64,000 bases of DNA from Atrina japonica (GCA_030159075.1 BROG01000469.1:192501-256500), one strand, 5' to 3'; numbered from the stretch's first letter, positions 1-12,222 are shown. The notes: generated by a model from the sequence alone, not told the origin. Numbers and translations: made by a program.

Positions 1-79
1 ACTTAGTGAAACAGAGTAATCGCAAACAAGATTATTATACCGACCATAAAATTTGCGGAACGTTGACATTAAACGCAAT
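1..79 (-). mobile_element. PLE-A fragment, C-terminal end of RT frame, cut by window edge
   Basis: The first 79 bases match, on the minus strand, the last codons of the RT frame seen in the copies at 2.9 kb and 45.5 kb (the stretch encoding FRKFYGRYN and the residues after it). The match stops near base 79, so this copy is 5'-truncated. Its 3' tail must lie left of the window. It is a dead fragment. Confidence 0.75.
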
Positions 80-535
80 TGACTAATTGTTGTATATTCT
101 ACTGTTGTTAATAATTGAAATTGAAATAATTGAGATCCAAACATTTCGTCAAACTACAAATATATGTAATAAACAGTCTACATGTTAGCCAGTCCTACAC
201 CGTAGATTTGTAGATATTGTTATTGTGTATTTCATTATGTGTTCAGTATTTGTACATTTTATAAATAATATACCAGAATTATTCTAAGTAGTTGTATGAC
301 TCATGGTAAAACTTTAGAATATCATCAGAATAAGAATCACTTAGGTAACAAACGAACAAAGAAGCTCAGTTTCTAGAGCGCCAGATCTTTGGTCATGCAA
401 GATTTCCAGAGGTACAATTTCATCTCCTATCTGCAAGGTCTAACCCTAACTAGAGGATAAATGGTCTGGGACGATGTGCAAGTGTATTTGCACTTAAAAA
501 CCATTGGAATTATAGACCACTCATGCAAGGACGTA
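80..535. other. No gene seen
   Basis: AT-rich unique-looking DNA with no coding signature or repeat that I recognise. Confidence 0.5.
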
Positions 536-599
536 AACACACACACACACACACACACATACACACGCGCGCGCGCGCGCGCGCGCGCGCGCGCGCGCG
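536..599. repeat. (CA)n followed by (CG)17 microsatellite
   Basis: A CA tract with one interruption runs directly into 34 bases of uninterrupted CG alternation (566-599). Alternating purine-pyrimidine DNA of this kind is the classic Z-DNA-forming type. The short open frame across it is a by-product of the repeat. Confidence 0.95.
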
Positions 600-1241
600 G
601 ACGATTGACAAGGGTTTTGAATAGTCAAGCTGCTCGTCAAATCAATCCAAAGCAAGCAAGCGACTCAGGTAAAAGAATCTGAATCAAGATTATTATTTAA
701 ACAAAGTTTGTTTTATAAACGTATCCATTTTTCGAGTGATGCATTTACTGCAGACCGAATCGTAATTTATAAAACAATATTTTACGATGTACTTTACGAT
801 GATGAATTGTATAATCAATCAACTCGGTCAATATGACTTGAAATAAACATTAACATTCCAAATCTTAATGGTAATAATGCCCCTCATTGATAGAATTACA
901 TAATGTTTTGTGTATGTGTGAGTATAGGTACAAAACTAACAATGCTAATCAATTAATATATCTCTTTCCTTCTCAATATAAATATTGGTATGATTTCAAA
1001 CTTTAGGTTTTTTATCATTATTTCGTGTATGTGGTTATTTAGCTGTTGGGGGAATTGATATCTTTATATCTGGTCGGTCATAACTCAGACTTAGTAAGAA
1101 CGGTTTTACGCCACCGTCATGTAAAACACGCCGACACCATTTTGACTAGATATGTAGATTTTGGCGTAAGCCAACAATTAAACAAGCAAAAAGTTATCAT
1201 CTTTTTTAACATCATCATCAGCAGCAAAAACATCACTTTTG
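600..1241. other. No gene seen
   Basis: AT-rich DNA without a recognisable gene. The open frame entering the next repeat only extends because the repeat lacks stops. Confidence 0.5.
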
Positions 1242-1318
<77 letters not shown>

Positions 1319-1379
1319 GTCATCAATATCATTATCATCATCATTATGATTATTATGATTATTATGATTATTATTATTA

Positions 1380-1435
<56 letters not shown>

Positions 1436-1436
1436 T
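1242..1436. repeat. Compound trinucleotide repeat (ATC)n / (ATT)n
   Basis: About 77 bases of ATC repeats pass through a mixed block into ATT repeats. Translations give poly-Ile, poly-Met, poly-Asp, poly-Asn or poly-Leu depending on the frame; none is a credible protein. Confidence 0.95.
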
Positions 1437-2025
1437 CTAATATCGTCACCATCAATATTATTATTCATATCATTCAGTGACAACAACCAAATAGAAACAA
1501 AACGTATACTTTGTAAATTTCAGCGACGTCTTCAATTTATCTTGGTTGTTGATATAGACAGAGGCAATATTAAAATCAACAAAGTGATTACCAAAATTAA
1601 CTAACCGTAACGTCAATCGATGCTTTTCTATCAGCTTTCCCTGTCAGTTTATTTCCACAGATATTAATTGTAACGGCTTAAATGTCTTTAACATAGCAAT
1701 CCAAAGCCATGTTCTTCTGAGAAACTGAGTTTAAACGTATATACCTTTTCTTGGACACATGTAGAAATCAATATACAGAAATTTGAAACAGTGATGAGAT
1801 ACCTCTAAACGGGTGTTTTGTGGCTGACATAGAATTTCTATGAAAACAATTATCTTCTAACTTACTACAAACTGATTATATACATCAATGTAATAAAGAT
1901 ATCTTGTCGTTTATCATTAGTTCCGTAAAGTCAATATTTACGGTATTGTACCTCGTAATATTATGCTACAGTTTATATGTTTTCAGTCAATTAGATTTCA
2001 ATTGAAATTCTGATGATAAGTTAAC
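1437..2025. other. No gene seen
   Basis: AT-rich unique-looking sequence with no recognised coding or repeat signal. Confidence 0.45.
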
Positions 2026-2300
2026 AGGTGGTGCTAACTCATCCATGACGCCTGGTTCCACTTCTGATTTTACAAGACCTCTGTGCTTTCCTTTTCTCAT
2101 CTTCTGTGTATAGTATACTTTGGACTTGCTTTTCCTCTATGGCGCGTACTCTAACTTCCAGTTTTTCAAGAGCCCCGTGCTTTCCTTATTTCCTCTCTTT
2201 GTATATTCTTCTGTACTTCTACTACTCCATGGCGCGTGATCTCATTTCTGATTTTTCAAGAGCTCTTTGATTTCCTATTGTCACCCTTTTTAGCCGGGCG
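2026..2300 (+). mobile_element. Old, diverged PLE 3'-tail-like repeats, about three tandem copies
   Basis: Three stretches (from about 2035, 2130 and 2220) resemble the PLE-A 3' tail: an ACTC..CCATG(A/G)C core, a GCCTGGTTCCAC or GCGTGATCTCA segment, then an AGAGCTC/AGACCTCTGTGC-like segment. A fourth similar piece sits at 3362-3430. Divergence is high, so these would be an older lineage or simply related low-complexity sequence. Confidence 0.3.
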
Positions 2301-2675
2301 TATCGCCAAAAGTGCAAGTCGACTATAACGATCGTTAAGTTGGATGCAGTCGACTTTTTCCGCATGTGGCTTTGTATTACTTTCAAGATTAAATTGTGGA
2401 AACCGACATGATATCGTGCATGTATCCTAGGTAAAAAAATATGTATTGAAAAGTTCCGATGTTATTTATACTTTTATTAGAACATTTGGCAGATTATTGA
2501 CTTGATTTGAAAATGGAAAACAATTTTTATGTTTCTGCATACGAAGAACCAGACAGGGCTAGAAAGAACGTAGCGAAAGCGTGGTCTCTGTATAAGCTTA
2601 TCCTCTACTGACTACTAAACGTATAGAGCGAAACGTAAACACAGGGGAATTCTAGTTAAGGTTTCCGTATTACCG
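2301..2675. other. No gene seen
   Basis: Unique-looking AT-rich DNA between two PLE-derived blocks. Confidence 0.4.
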
Positions 2676-3285
2676 TTAGAATATAAAAATGTCAGATACC
2701 AAAGTATAAATCAATAGAATGTCCAGGACACAGATACAAATCCGGTAAAAATGGACAGACACGGACCTCTGGAAACCAAGAGGTGGGATCAGGTGCCATG
2801 GAGGAGTAAGCATTCCCTGTCGACCGGTCACACCCGCCGTGAGTCCACAGTCAAGTCCAACGAAACAAGTGAGGAGTGTATCCTCGTCACAATTGGTACA
2901 GACGTCTCAACAACCGCCAACGAAAAGGCAACTCAACATTTCACTTAGTGAAACAGAGTACTCGCAAACAAGACTATTATACCGACCGTAAAATTTGCGG
3001 AACGTTGACATTAAACGCGGTTTTCGATATCCCTGTGTCAATAATTTGTCAGTGAGTAGTTTACCTCTGTATATGAAATCTTCATATGTTGTGCACGCCC
3101 TGGCATATCGGATCATTTGTGAAATATAAACTCCATATGCGGGTGACTGAGGGATATTACTACTTAAATGTGGAAAATTTACGATGGGAAAGCCGAAATC
3201 GTCGCGTTTATCGTATAGCTTAGTTGCTAATTTCCCGTTTGTGTTTATTTTAAGTAAAATGTCTAAGTATGAAGCGTGTGTGCTT
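2676..3285 (-). mobile_element. PLE-A copy, 5'-truncated, C-terminal RT end plus 3' tail
   Basis: On the minus strand the copy begins near 3285, inside the RT frame (the ASYLDILL, KLYDKRDDFGFPIVNF-like region), and reads through SPAYGVYIS, MIRYARAC, KLLTQGYRK and FRKFYGRYN to a UGA at 2909-2907. The tail continues to about 2680 and ends in the ACTTTGGTATCTGA terminus shared by other copies. The 5' truncation is typical of target-primed retroelements. Compared with the 45 kb copy the sequence is very similar, so it is fairly young. It lacks the catalytic motifs and cannot be active. Confidence 0.85.
2679..2906 (-). other. Open, Cys-rich 76-codon frame beyond the UGA that ends the PLE-A RT
   Basis: Reading on in the same frame after the UGA (2909-2907), 76 sense codons follow before a TAA at 2678-2676, just outside the element. 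The product starts DVCTNCDEDTLLTC and contains GLDCGL and GMLTPPWHL. The junction reads GGC-(UGA)-DVCTNC, so the UGA lies in a cluster of cysteines. I see the open frame directly. That it is translated, for example by selenocysteine insertion, is inference. The alternative is a 3' UTR that is open by chance. Confidence 0.35.
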
Positions 3286-4773
3286 AAAAATAAACAATAG
3301 CATTTGCGTATTTGTAAGTCCGGCGTTAAGTACTTTCAGTACTTTGTTTGCATATTGACTTTTGGACTTTCTACTCCTCTATTGCGCGCGATCTCACTTT
3401 TCGTTTTTAAGAGGTCCGTGCTATTTTATCTTTCTATATATTGTCTTTTTGGACTTGCTAACAATTAACACTTAGGTATCTATATATTTAAATGTATTTA
3501 GTATAACGCGTGGTGAAGAATTAACATTGCACCAGGAGTTTGAACAAATATACATTATCATAAACATACCTTATCAGTAAAACAGTAACTAGGAATAATT
3601 AAGGTATAGAAATTCTAAAACAATGTGTTGTCTTGACTGGTATGCTGAGGTTATTATTCCTCCTCAACCTGATCCCACCTCTAGAGTATCAAAAGGTCAA
3701 TCCTTTATATACTCCAAACCCTATCTATTGTCTCACGGAATTCGTTATTAACCATACTTAAGTAGGAATATTGATATTTTATCCACATGCGTATGATAAG
3801 GAGATGTTTGAACTATTCTTATTCAATGCAATGCATGGAACTGAATAGGTTACAATATCTTTGGAGCAACATTATAACTGAAATGGAATAAATACAGATG
3901 TAAGTTTTATCAAACATATTGTAAAGATTTGTGTGTTGCACAATATGATCACTATATGATTTAGACAAACCGGTTAGACACCTATGTTTTACTTATTTAC
4001 TTAATGTGATTAAACTGGCTTCCGTGTCTCTGCATAGACTCATTGAAGTCTCATAATTATTTCATGGTTTCTCCTAGGAACTGTATCATTAAATATCAAT
4101 TTGAGAGAATATATAATAAGGTTTTGCTCTGCTCTGTAGTGATAGTTTTTACCTTTCCTAAATAAAATGCAAACCGATGATGAATTAATTAGTTTTTATG
4201 AAATAGACGAATCTAAATGATAATGAAATATTTTGTATTTAAATAAACTAATGATTACATATGTGTTATTAATTGTATGTGACCGGCTGGTCAAACGCTT
4301 AGTTGTATTACATAGGCTATTAGATAAATACTGCGCTTGTCTGAACACGAAGAAGGTTAAGTTGATGACATTAAATGATGGCTTTAGACAAAAATACACA
4401 GTAGCTGACAATAATAAATGGAGCTGTCTGTCCACACGAACTACAAAACAGCGATGATATTTTGTTGTGATAAATCACAAAAGATCAATTGATGTTCCAT
4501 TTCATATTCCATGTAAATAATTTCACACAAGAGAGTGCAGGCACTAGTATCTCCCTTTCACATGAATATACAAATACACACGAACACCTTTGTAAACAGA
4601 ATGTAAAATAAAAAATAAAGAATATAAAAAGTATGGAATAAGATGGAAATGAACGTTGGTGACACAAAACGAAGCAATTTAACAGTACAATGTACGGTAA
4701 AAATCTAAAGCCATAGGTCTGAAGTGAGGGTGAGGGTAGTAAGTCGCGTGTATTTATTTGTACATGTTATATG

Positions 4774-4775
<2 letters not shown>
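3286..4775. other. No gene seen; short PLE-tail-like scraps
   Basis: Contains a diverged tail-like piece at 3362-3430 and a brief match near 3655-3690 (CCTGATCCCACCTCT). The rest is AT-rich unique-looking DNA. A minus-strand frame at 4485-4667 has no family resemblance. Confidence 0.4.
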
Positions 4776-4867
<92 letters not shown>

Positions 4868-4950
4868 GTATGTTATGTATGTATGTATGTATGTATGTAT
4901 GTATGTATGTATGTATGTATGTATGTATGTATGTATGTATGTATGTATGT
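4776..4950. repeat. (TA)n then (GTAT)n microsatellite
   Basis: About 90 bases of TA repeat followed by about 78 bases of GTAT repeat. Frames across it encode only Tyr-Ile or Tyr-Val-Cys-Met repeats. Confidence 0.97.
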
Positions 4951-5971
4951 ATATTGTGATTGTCAATTTTGATAATTTTCAGTCGATTGGTAGTGTACCG
5001 TGGGGCACCCTACTGTAATGATATTCGACCCGACATTATATTTAAAATGAGTGTGTTTGTGATGTTATTACTCAATGAAGATGAAGCCATTTTTAAACAA
5101 ATAGAATAGGTGACATGTCACATGACTTTAACAAAGTGGTGTACTGTTGAGACATACATATATCATGAAATTAATGACCGAGACTCGACATGTAGCTGAA
5201 AAAGAAGTGAATCGTGTAGCTTCTCGTCTTAATTGACAGAAAACGTGAAATTGATTTTCCTCTGAAGATGATAGACCCAGGAACGATACATGTTCAAGCC
5301 AGCTTATGTCAATTACAAGAAATAATTGAAATGTTTTGTTTGGTTACATTACATATAGGCATCTATAAATTACTTTATACGATGCACGTAAGTGCTCTCT
5401 GATGTTGATAAGTGCGTTCGGTAAAGCTTCAATGATTTTACAGTTTTTATAAAACTATATATTTGATTATATTCGAACCATTTCAGTTCATTAAAAGTAA
5501 AGTTATCCATGTAAATAAAATCAACATGCAGTTAAATCCATTAGGCATATATATGTAATGCCACCTTTTGTTTTCCTGAATTTTGGTGGTATAGCGATTT
5601 TGGTGATATGCCGAGGTTTACCATTTTCAAGATGTACCTATTTTCAGTCTATAATCCCCACAGTAATTGATATCATCTTTACAGCTCGGTATACAAAACA
5701 CTAGACATGTCAATACAATAACCTGGGATTTTGGACGCAATTACGTAATATTAATTACCCAAAGGAACTGAACGATATTTACTTTCACCAGGTTATGCAC
5801 CTGGTCTGGCGATAGGGTTGAGGGATTTAACATACGTAAATGACCTTTTGCAGTAAAGAGTTTGTAGTATGCGGTAGGTGGTATGCAGATTTGGAATTAT
5901 ATCGGGGAATTATAGAGGAGGAAATATATTCTCTCAGAAATTATGGCGATATGCTAGTTTGGCGATATAAC

Positions 5972-5974
<3 letters not shown>
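4951..5974. other. No established gene; possible splice acceptor on minus strand
   Basis: Mostly unique AT-rich DNA. A good-looking minus-strand acceptor (CACTTCTTTTTCAG) ends at 5196. An exon from 5195 downward would join in phase with the candidate first exon at 7452-7524, but it meets a stop after about 21 codons or a GTATGT donor, so it is only a possibility. Confidence 0.2.

Positions 5975-6063
<89 letters not shown>
5975..6063. repeat. (AT)n microsatellite
   Basis: About 89 bases of uninterrupted AT repeat. Confidence 0.97.
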
Positions 6064-6066
<3 letters not shown>

Positions 6067-6439
6067 TATATATAATGTCATCATCATCATCATTAAAGAA
6101 GTGCATTGGAATAAACTATTACTATTAACTTATAATAACATTCTTTATCTGATATTATACTTTTAGGATACAAACATTTCTTTACTTTCAAGTAACGTTA
6201 ACATGTTTGATATACACAATCTATTAAAATACGATGATAGCATACATTCTATAGACTTTGTGTTGCAAGAATGTAATTTCATTTTCATTTATGTGTTATT
6301 GTCGGTGTATTTGATATTCACGAGAGAACAAAAACATATCACAGATTGCAGTGATACAATTTACAGTTAAGATAAGAAAAAATGAACTACAGATACATAT
6401 AAGCACAAGAAGAACACAACATATATTAAGGGTTGGGTG

Positions 6440-6600
6440 TTATCAATTTCTATGGAGATATAAAGATAATACCAAAATAATCATTTTATAACCATATAAT
6501 TGCTTTAGACGATCGTTTTTGTTATTTTGTTATTTTGTGTAGAGTAATATATCCGAAAGACAAAAAATGGTATGAGACAATTATTAATTCGCTTCACTAT
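6440..6600 (+). repeat. Family Q fragment (diverged)
   Basis: Shares the order TACCAAA, TTAGACGATCGTTT, CCGAAAGACAAAAAATGGTAT with the repeat at 11.5 kb. The match is short and diverged, so this is a weak call. Confidence 0.3.
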
Positions 6601-7451
6601 TTCTTATCTGTGTTTTGGGCAACTTGAAATTCCTACGATATTCAAAATTGTAAAATTATACACACGGAAATAAAGATTGCCACACCTCCATCAATAGCTG
6701 AAAAATTTCTGGTCGCAGGAAACTAAAACTTTATTAAACGTTGGTTTGTCAAATTTAACATCCTTATAATGGTACTGGTCCTATGCAGTACATTTAAATT
6801 GTCTTTGACTTTGTTTTTATTTATACATATATTTCGCTCTATATTTATAAAGACTATTTGTAAATGATTATAAATTTCATTTTAGCGATGTATGGTTGAT
6901 AAATCAATTGGAAACATCTATATTCTTGATGACACATATTTACATATTTTTAAATACACATTATGACATTTTATTGAGGTATATGAATAGATGCAAATAT
7001 ATTGATAACGATATTATCCTGTATTTTGCAGTAGTTAATTTCCTATTATTTAAATAGTTATAAGAATTATTGATTATAATCAACACTTAATTTATATACT
7101 CTTTTTCTGGATATTATTGTAAAAAGTTCAACTTATTCATACGTTTGTTATTAATTTTATTGATGAAAAATGGTAGATACTTCAGCAACTTTTATCAACA
7201 TCTAAGAATTGAATTCCCCCTAATATGACTACGTGTACCCCCATGTCAACACAAGGACAAAACCAACTTTCAATAGTTAATGATACACTGTTAGATATAA
7301 TTATTTTTGCGCTGTAGAAATGTTTGTTATGCAACTGATGACTTTCAATCTTCACTAATGTCTGACATCCATGTCTTTAAAGGGGTAAAGGAAATATTAG
7401 CAATTACATGATAACGAGATTAAAAACAGCAAAAGGCAAAAATATACTTAC
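6601..7451. other. No exon identified
   Basis: AT-rich DNA. If the minus-strand first exon at 7452-7524 is real, this is the start of its first intron. Confidence 0.35.
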
Positions 7452-7524
7452 CCAACGTCACTATTCCAAAGAACCAAACGACACCCAGATTAACTGCTCC
7501 CATGACACAGCAATGCAACTGCAT
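7452..7524 (-). CDS. Candidate first coding exon of a secreted or membrane protein
   Basis: On the minus strand an ATG at 7524-7522 opens a frame beginning MQLHCCVMGAV and ending FFGIVTL, 24 codons plus one base. It runs into a consensus splice donor, G followed by GTAAGT, whose GT lies at 7451-7450. The peptide has a hydrophobic core (VNLGVVWFFGIVTL) suited to a signal peptide or signal anchor. An internal ATG at 7503-7501 could also start it. A TATAAATATAT sequence lies 77 bases upstream of the first ATG, giving the usual TATA, short leader, ATG, signal peptide, phase-1 intron order. I recognise no family. No second exon is firmly found; a possible acceptor at 5196 would join in phase. Chance assembly of these signals in AT-rich DNA cannot be excluded. 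Confidence 0.35.
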
Positions 7525-7600
7525 GTTTTCACAACACTTTCAGCAAGCAAAACATCATCGGAACATCATGAACGTTTTCTGTGAAGTTTGGCGAAGCCAT

Positions 7601-7611
7601 ATATATTTATA
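7601..7611 (-). promoter_or_regulatory. Possible TATA box for the exon at 7452-7524
   Basis: Reads TATAAATATAT on the minus strand. A start site about 25-30 bases downstream would fall near the TTCACAG at about 7580, leaving a 5' leader of roughly 55 bases before the ATG. TATA-like strings are common in DNA this AT-rich, so the call rests on the exon. Confidence 0.3.
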
Positions 7612-10600
7612 CAGCAAAATATGTTTAAATATTAACCAGCCGTGACAAGAACAGTAGTTAATATTTTATGTGTTGTTCAAATTAACTCTTAACAGTGGTC
7701 CATTTCGTTCCTTTATGCTGATAAAATACAAATAAACAACAATCGAATCTTCCAGTGTTTTTTTAGATATGAATAACAGATGCTTGTGAATTACACACTT
7801 AATTTGATTTAATTTCAATGTTCACTATTGCATATGCATAACAACTTTATGAACGACAGTAATTTATTCCCGAAGCTATGGAGGAAGTTTTAGTTCATTC
7901 CAGACTATTTGACATACCCGTTAAGATGGATGACTGCTGTATCGTTACAATAAACTCATGTAGTCCATCCAAGATTGCAAATCTTTGTTTTTTGAAATGA
8001 ATTCATCAGAGCCTAGAAAACTGGACAAAGTGACGTAGCCGTAATCTAATCCAATAGAATCAACATTTTAAAAGCCCCGCCTATTTTTATATTTAGATTT
8101 CTTTCAACTTCTTACTATTCTTTTGATCCGATATCTGCAGTCATTCAATAAGATCTACAGCTTTCACAGTCTTTCGATTTTTATACTTCAACGTACTTAT
8201 ACTTAAAGTAAGGTTGGTATCGATCTCTCAAATACAATTCCTTCTGTTCTACTGCAATCTACCGTTACACAATTTATCCTTTAATTTCCAGTGCATTCAG
8301 TGTTTTATTTCCTTAGTCCGATACACTCGTTAATTCGCAGCACAGAAGGAACTCTACGGCAATTACCTGCATATATTCTTGTAATCATTTAATGTTTACA
8401 CAATGTTTCGTATAAAACATTACACTCCATTTTGTGACAAAGACACCGATTAATGATCAATAGTACATGATGATATAAAATAAATATAGTTGATCATGAT
8501 TTCTTTTCCAGTAGAGCATGTTTTATAAAACACTTATATCCACGTAAAGTATATATTTGATCATAACGCCACAGGCATAATTTGCTTCACCGGTAGAAAG
8601 TCGAAGATCGATTTTTAGACAGTATTCTTTCCGATATAGTGTTTGCACAGTCTTTGAAGAATAAACTTAATATAAATCAATTATCATTTCTATAAAAATA
8701 CTTTTTTCAGTAATAACATTGTTTCTAGAAAACGGATGTGCTTGATGGTACCTATTATCTAAGTACTGTCTAAAACTCAGAAATAACTTTTTCCATTCCA
8801 GTGTCCTCGGTAACGTTGAGGTAACCATATATGATGATTATAGGGTATTGTTTTCCGTGTAATGTATAGAAATATTGATGTAGAATTAATCTATACCTAT
8901 GATAATAGTTGTCTATTTTTACAAACCATAATATTTACATTGGTCTTTGACAGAGAGGGTTCAAAAGCTACAATACTTTAATGGATCCGGATGGCGTATT
9001 TAGGCATATTGGATTTTATTAATGACATGACTACACTGTTGACGGATTTCCAAACACACCAATTATACTGCAGTTTTATGCTTTTTACTGACATTAAATA
9101 TAGTGTATCACTTCTCTCGAGCTAGATCAGAAGTAAAATGTGAGTGTCGATAAACTTAGCTGGACAGACATAGAAAGGGAGATAATAATATCTGTACATT
9201 TTACTGTATCAATAAGTCATGGTTATTTAAAACTTACTTGTCGAATTAAAAAGAAGATCGTTATATTTCAATGATAGAAAATAGGAAACAATAGGTGTAA
9301 TCTGAGGAAAATGTTTCTGAAACATGTAAAAATACATACCGAATCAGATACAGACATTAAAACAAACATATACTGACATATAGACACAAGAAGACAAAAA
9401 GTGGAAGCATTTACAGTCACCCATTTACACAGAAAAATACCCAAATAAACACAGAAAAGCATACAAAACAAAATCACAAACGAAAACAACCAGACCAACA
9501 AAAATGATAAAAGGAGAGATAAATACAAAACATTTTTTTAAAAACACAAACAGACAGAAAAATGGGCATATATGGGATCAGAAAATACCTAAAACAGACA
9601 GACAAACAACAGAAAATGCCTATAATCAAGCAAATACTGAACCGTTTATTTTACAAAAAAGGGTAGTATGAAAGTGTCGTTAACCAACGTCATTGCTTCT
9701 TTAAATAACGTTCTCTCTCTTTATTTCAGATCGATCACTTCAATAAATATCAGCTCTTTGATTGACTTGTAAATTAACGCGATTTATCGATAGGAAACTT
9801 CCAATAATTAAAATATATTTACTTAATACATTTATGTAGATATACAGTAAAGTATGATTTTTTTCAGAATGTTCAAAGCAAACCTTTATTAGTATAACAT
9901 TCTGATTGTATGTTTATTGTCACTACGGTTAACCACCTGTACTTTTCACCCCATAGCCTCCATTACGCCAATTTATTCCATGCTCTCTATCGATATTTTG
10001 CTGTAGTTTTATATTTATGTTTGACTCAACACAACTTCAATATAAATGTCAATCATAATCTACTGGTTTTATGGAGATTATGATATTGCAATTCTGTTAA
10101 CATGTTAACAAATATGACATCAATATTGGCAATCTAATAAAAAGCCGGAAAAATAGAATGGACTAATTTATGTTCTAATACGCAGTTGGATACAAAATGA
10201 TAAAAAGTAACGCCGGCTTCCATTCTAGTCATCCTTGACCTTTGTATAATTGAAGTGATAAAAAGATTAGTACAGATATTGTACTCCAAGTGATACATAT
10301 TAGTGTTTATGTTTTTGTAATTACTGTTTTATGTTATAACAAAGCTTAAAAAGCCGAATGCGCCAACACGATGAATGATCACTAACTCGTATGGGATATT
10401 TCATATTGATACTGATATTGATATTTGGAAAAAAAATAGCCGTACATATTTTTCAAATGTGATTCTCAATAGATAACATGATTTAAATGTTATTCATATG
10501 TTGATAACTTAATGAAAACACATTTTGAAAATGCATATTATATATGCCATAATACATTAAAAGTTTTTTTTTCATGTTGAAAAGCTAGACATATGAAAAT

Positions 10601-11494
10601 GATTTACTATATGTTGCCCACTCTTTGTAATTTTAAGATCAGAAGAAATAAATTCTTTGCATAATTAATCATTTAATGTTTGTTATTTAAACAAGTTGCC
10701 TTTCTTGGAATAAAAATTATAAGCATAGTACATATATGTTAAGAAAAGTTCAGTATATACATAATTCTAAAAGTACCATTACCAAATTTAAAAGAAAAGA
10801 ACAATGATCCAATTATCCTCTCATAAGGCATCAATTAGCTTCAATTTTGGTATTATGTTTATTATATTTACAACCGCTGGGTTGTTCCCACTGGTAATGT
10901 ACCACTAGCGTCCATGAATGTATGCATACACACAGCAGCTCGTAAATCAGTACTAGCTGATTATTTTATACTGTTTACAATCTATACCCCCCCCTAAAAA
11001 CAGAGATTCTTATGCTGACCCCCTTATCGAAACTATATATGTATTTTATATTCCAGCTCAACTGATGAAGTCTTACTGGCAGAAATGGAGATCTTGAGAA
11101 TTGCATTTTGGCTTTTTGGCAAAACTATAAATTTGTATTATTATTGACATACATCGCTTCTTACAATTGTCAATATTAAGTTTCCGAAAGTATAATGGTG
11201 ACATCTATATGAATGAAGGGTATCATTACTTGTTAGTATAGCTTCCACATTTTACTTAAAGGTGCGAATCCACAGATTGCCAGGTCAAATGTTTTCTTTA
11301 CACTGTGTCTATGGTCATTGCTTGATTACTTAAGCTTAAATGCATTGACTGAAGTCAATACAAATGCCTTAAAAGCTTATAATGGGAATTTTTCTGACTG
11401 GGTATATCCTCTGTATGCCCGTGCGTTTTAATTCTCATTTTATAAACGAATAAATGAATGATATTTTTCACACGATAGTAATAGTTTTGATAAA
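7612..11494. other. No gene seen; weak promoter-like cluster near 8.05-8.2 kb
   Basis: Nearly 4 kb with no frame over about 86 codons and no recognised repeat. At 8051-8081 a CCAAT, a GCCCCGCC GC-box and a TATTTTTATATTT stretch lie close together on the plus strand, with a GTAAGG donor-like site at 8208. This could be a promoter with a non-coding first exon pointing away from the 7.5 kb exon, but support is thin. Confidence 0.2.
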
Positions 11495-11750
11495 ATAAAT
11501 ATTATTAATATACCAAAGTTATAGTTTTACCTACAAATGTCAAAAGAAATGCCCTAGACGATCGTTTCTGTCAATACGACTGTATCAGTTGAGCTCGAAT
11601 TTGATATAAATGTTCATTTCCGAAAGAAAAAAGGTGGTATCATACAATGTCAAATAATAAATCCAAATGTATTGGCAAATCCGTCAAAGTGTACCCTCTG
11701 TAAAAATAATATTATTTTAGCTTTTCAGAAGTTTGGAATTTAAATGCTGA
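11495..11750 (+). repeat. Family Q dispersed repeat
   Basis: Shares with 53.66-53.9 kb the ordered blocks ATACCAAAGTTATA, GACGATCGTTTCTGTCAAT, ATCAGTTGAGCTC.AATTT, GAAAG..AAAGTGGTAT and a CTGTAAAAA..TTAGCTTT segment. It is non-coding, and no terminal repeats are visible. Confidence 0.6.
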
Positions 11751-12222
11751 AATCCTAGCGAATATAATTTTATAAAATTCAGTGGATGAAAGACTTTAGA
11801 CCAGACCAGACCAAATGTGTCTTTAGGGGTGAATTGAGTTTTATATACGTCGTATTTCTAGTTATTAACATATGTATTTGCTGTCTTTGTCTTTTAAAAT
11901 CACGAAATGTATCAGCATCGCTGATCTAATCAAAAGTGACCTTTCCTGATAAATTTCCCTCATTTCCCATGTAAAATAAGTATAGTAACTATCACGCATA
12001 TTGGTTTGCACAGAAACACGCCATCAGTTATACCTTATACATGTACAGAAACCATTTTAAAGTTGTGAATCGTACTGTATATTGTACACTCAGCTATGAG
12101 ACAAACTCGATATTTCCCTACTCTTTTTCTTCATAGCTGCGTTCTTTTACGTCCCTTAATTCCACTGCGTGTCTTCATTATATTCACACGTATTATAAAA
12201 CAGCTAAATACAATACCGTCAT
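11751..12222. other. No gene seen
   Basis: AT-rich DNA. The frame that enters the following microsatellite is not credible. Confidence 0.45.

Noticed and set aside
1046..1604. Overlapping frames on both strands rich in Ile, Asp, Asn, Met or Leu
   Set aside because: They are translations of the ATC/ATT microsatellite; the non-repeat ends show no family resemblance.
2751..2948. 65-codon plus-strand frame (also 39031-39324, 45371-45553 and minus 51139-51351)
   Set aside because: These are antisense readings of the PLE-A tail. The sense-strand frame, continuous with the RT, is the meaningful one.
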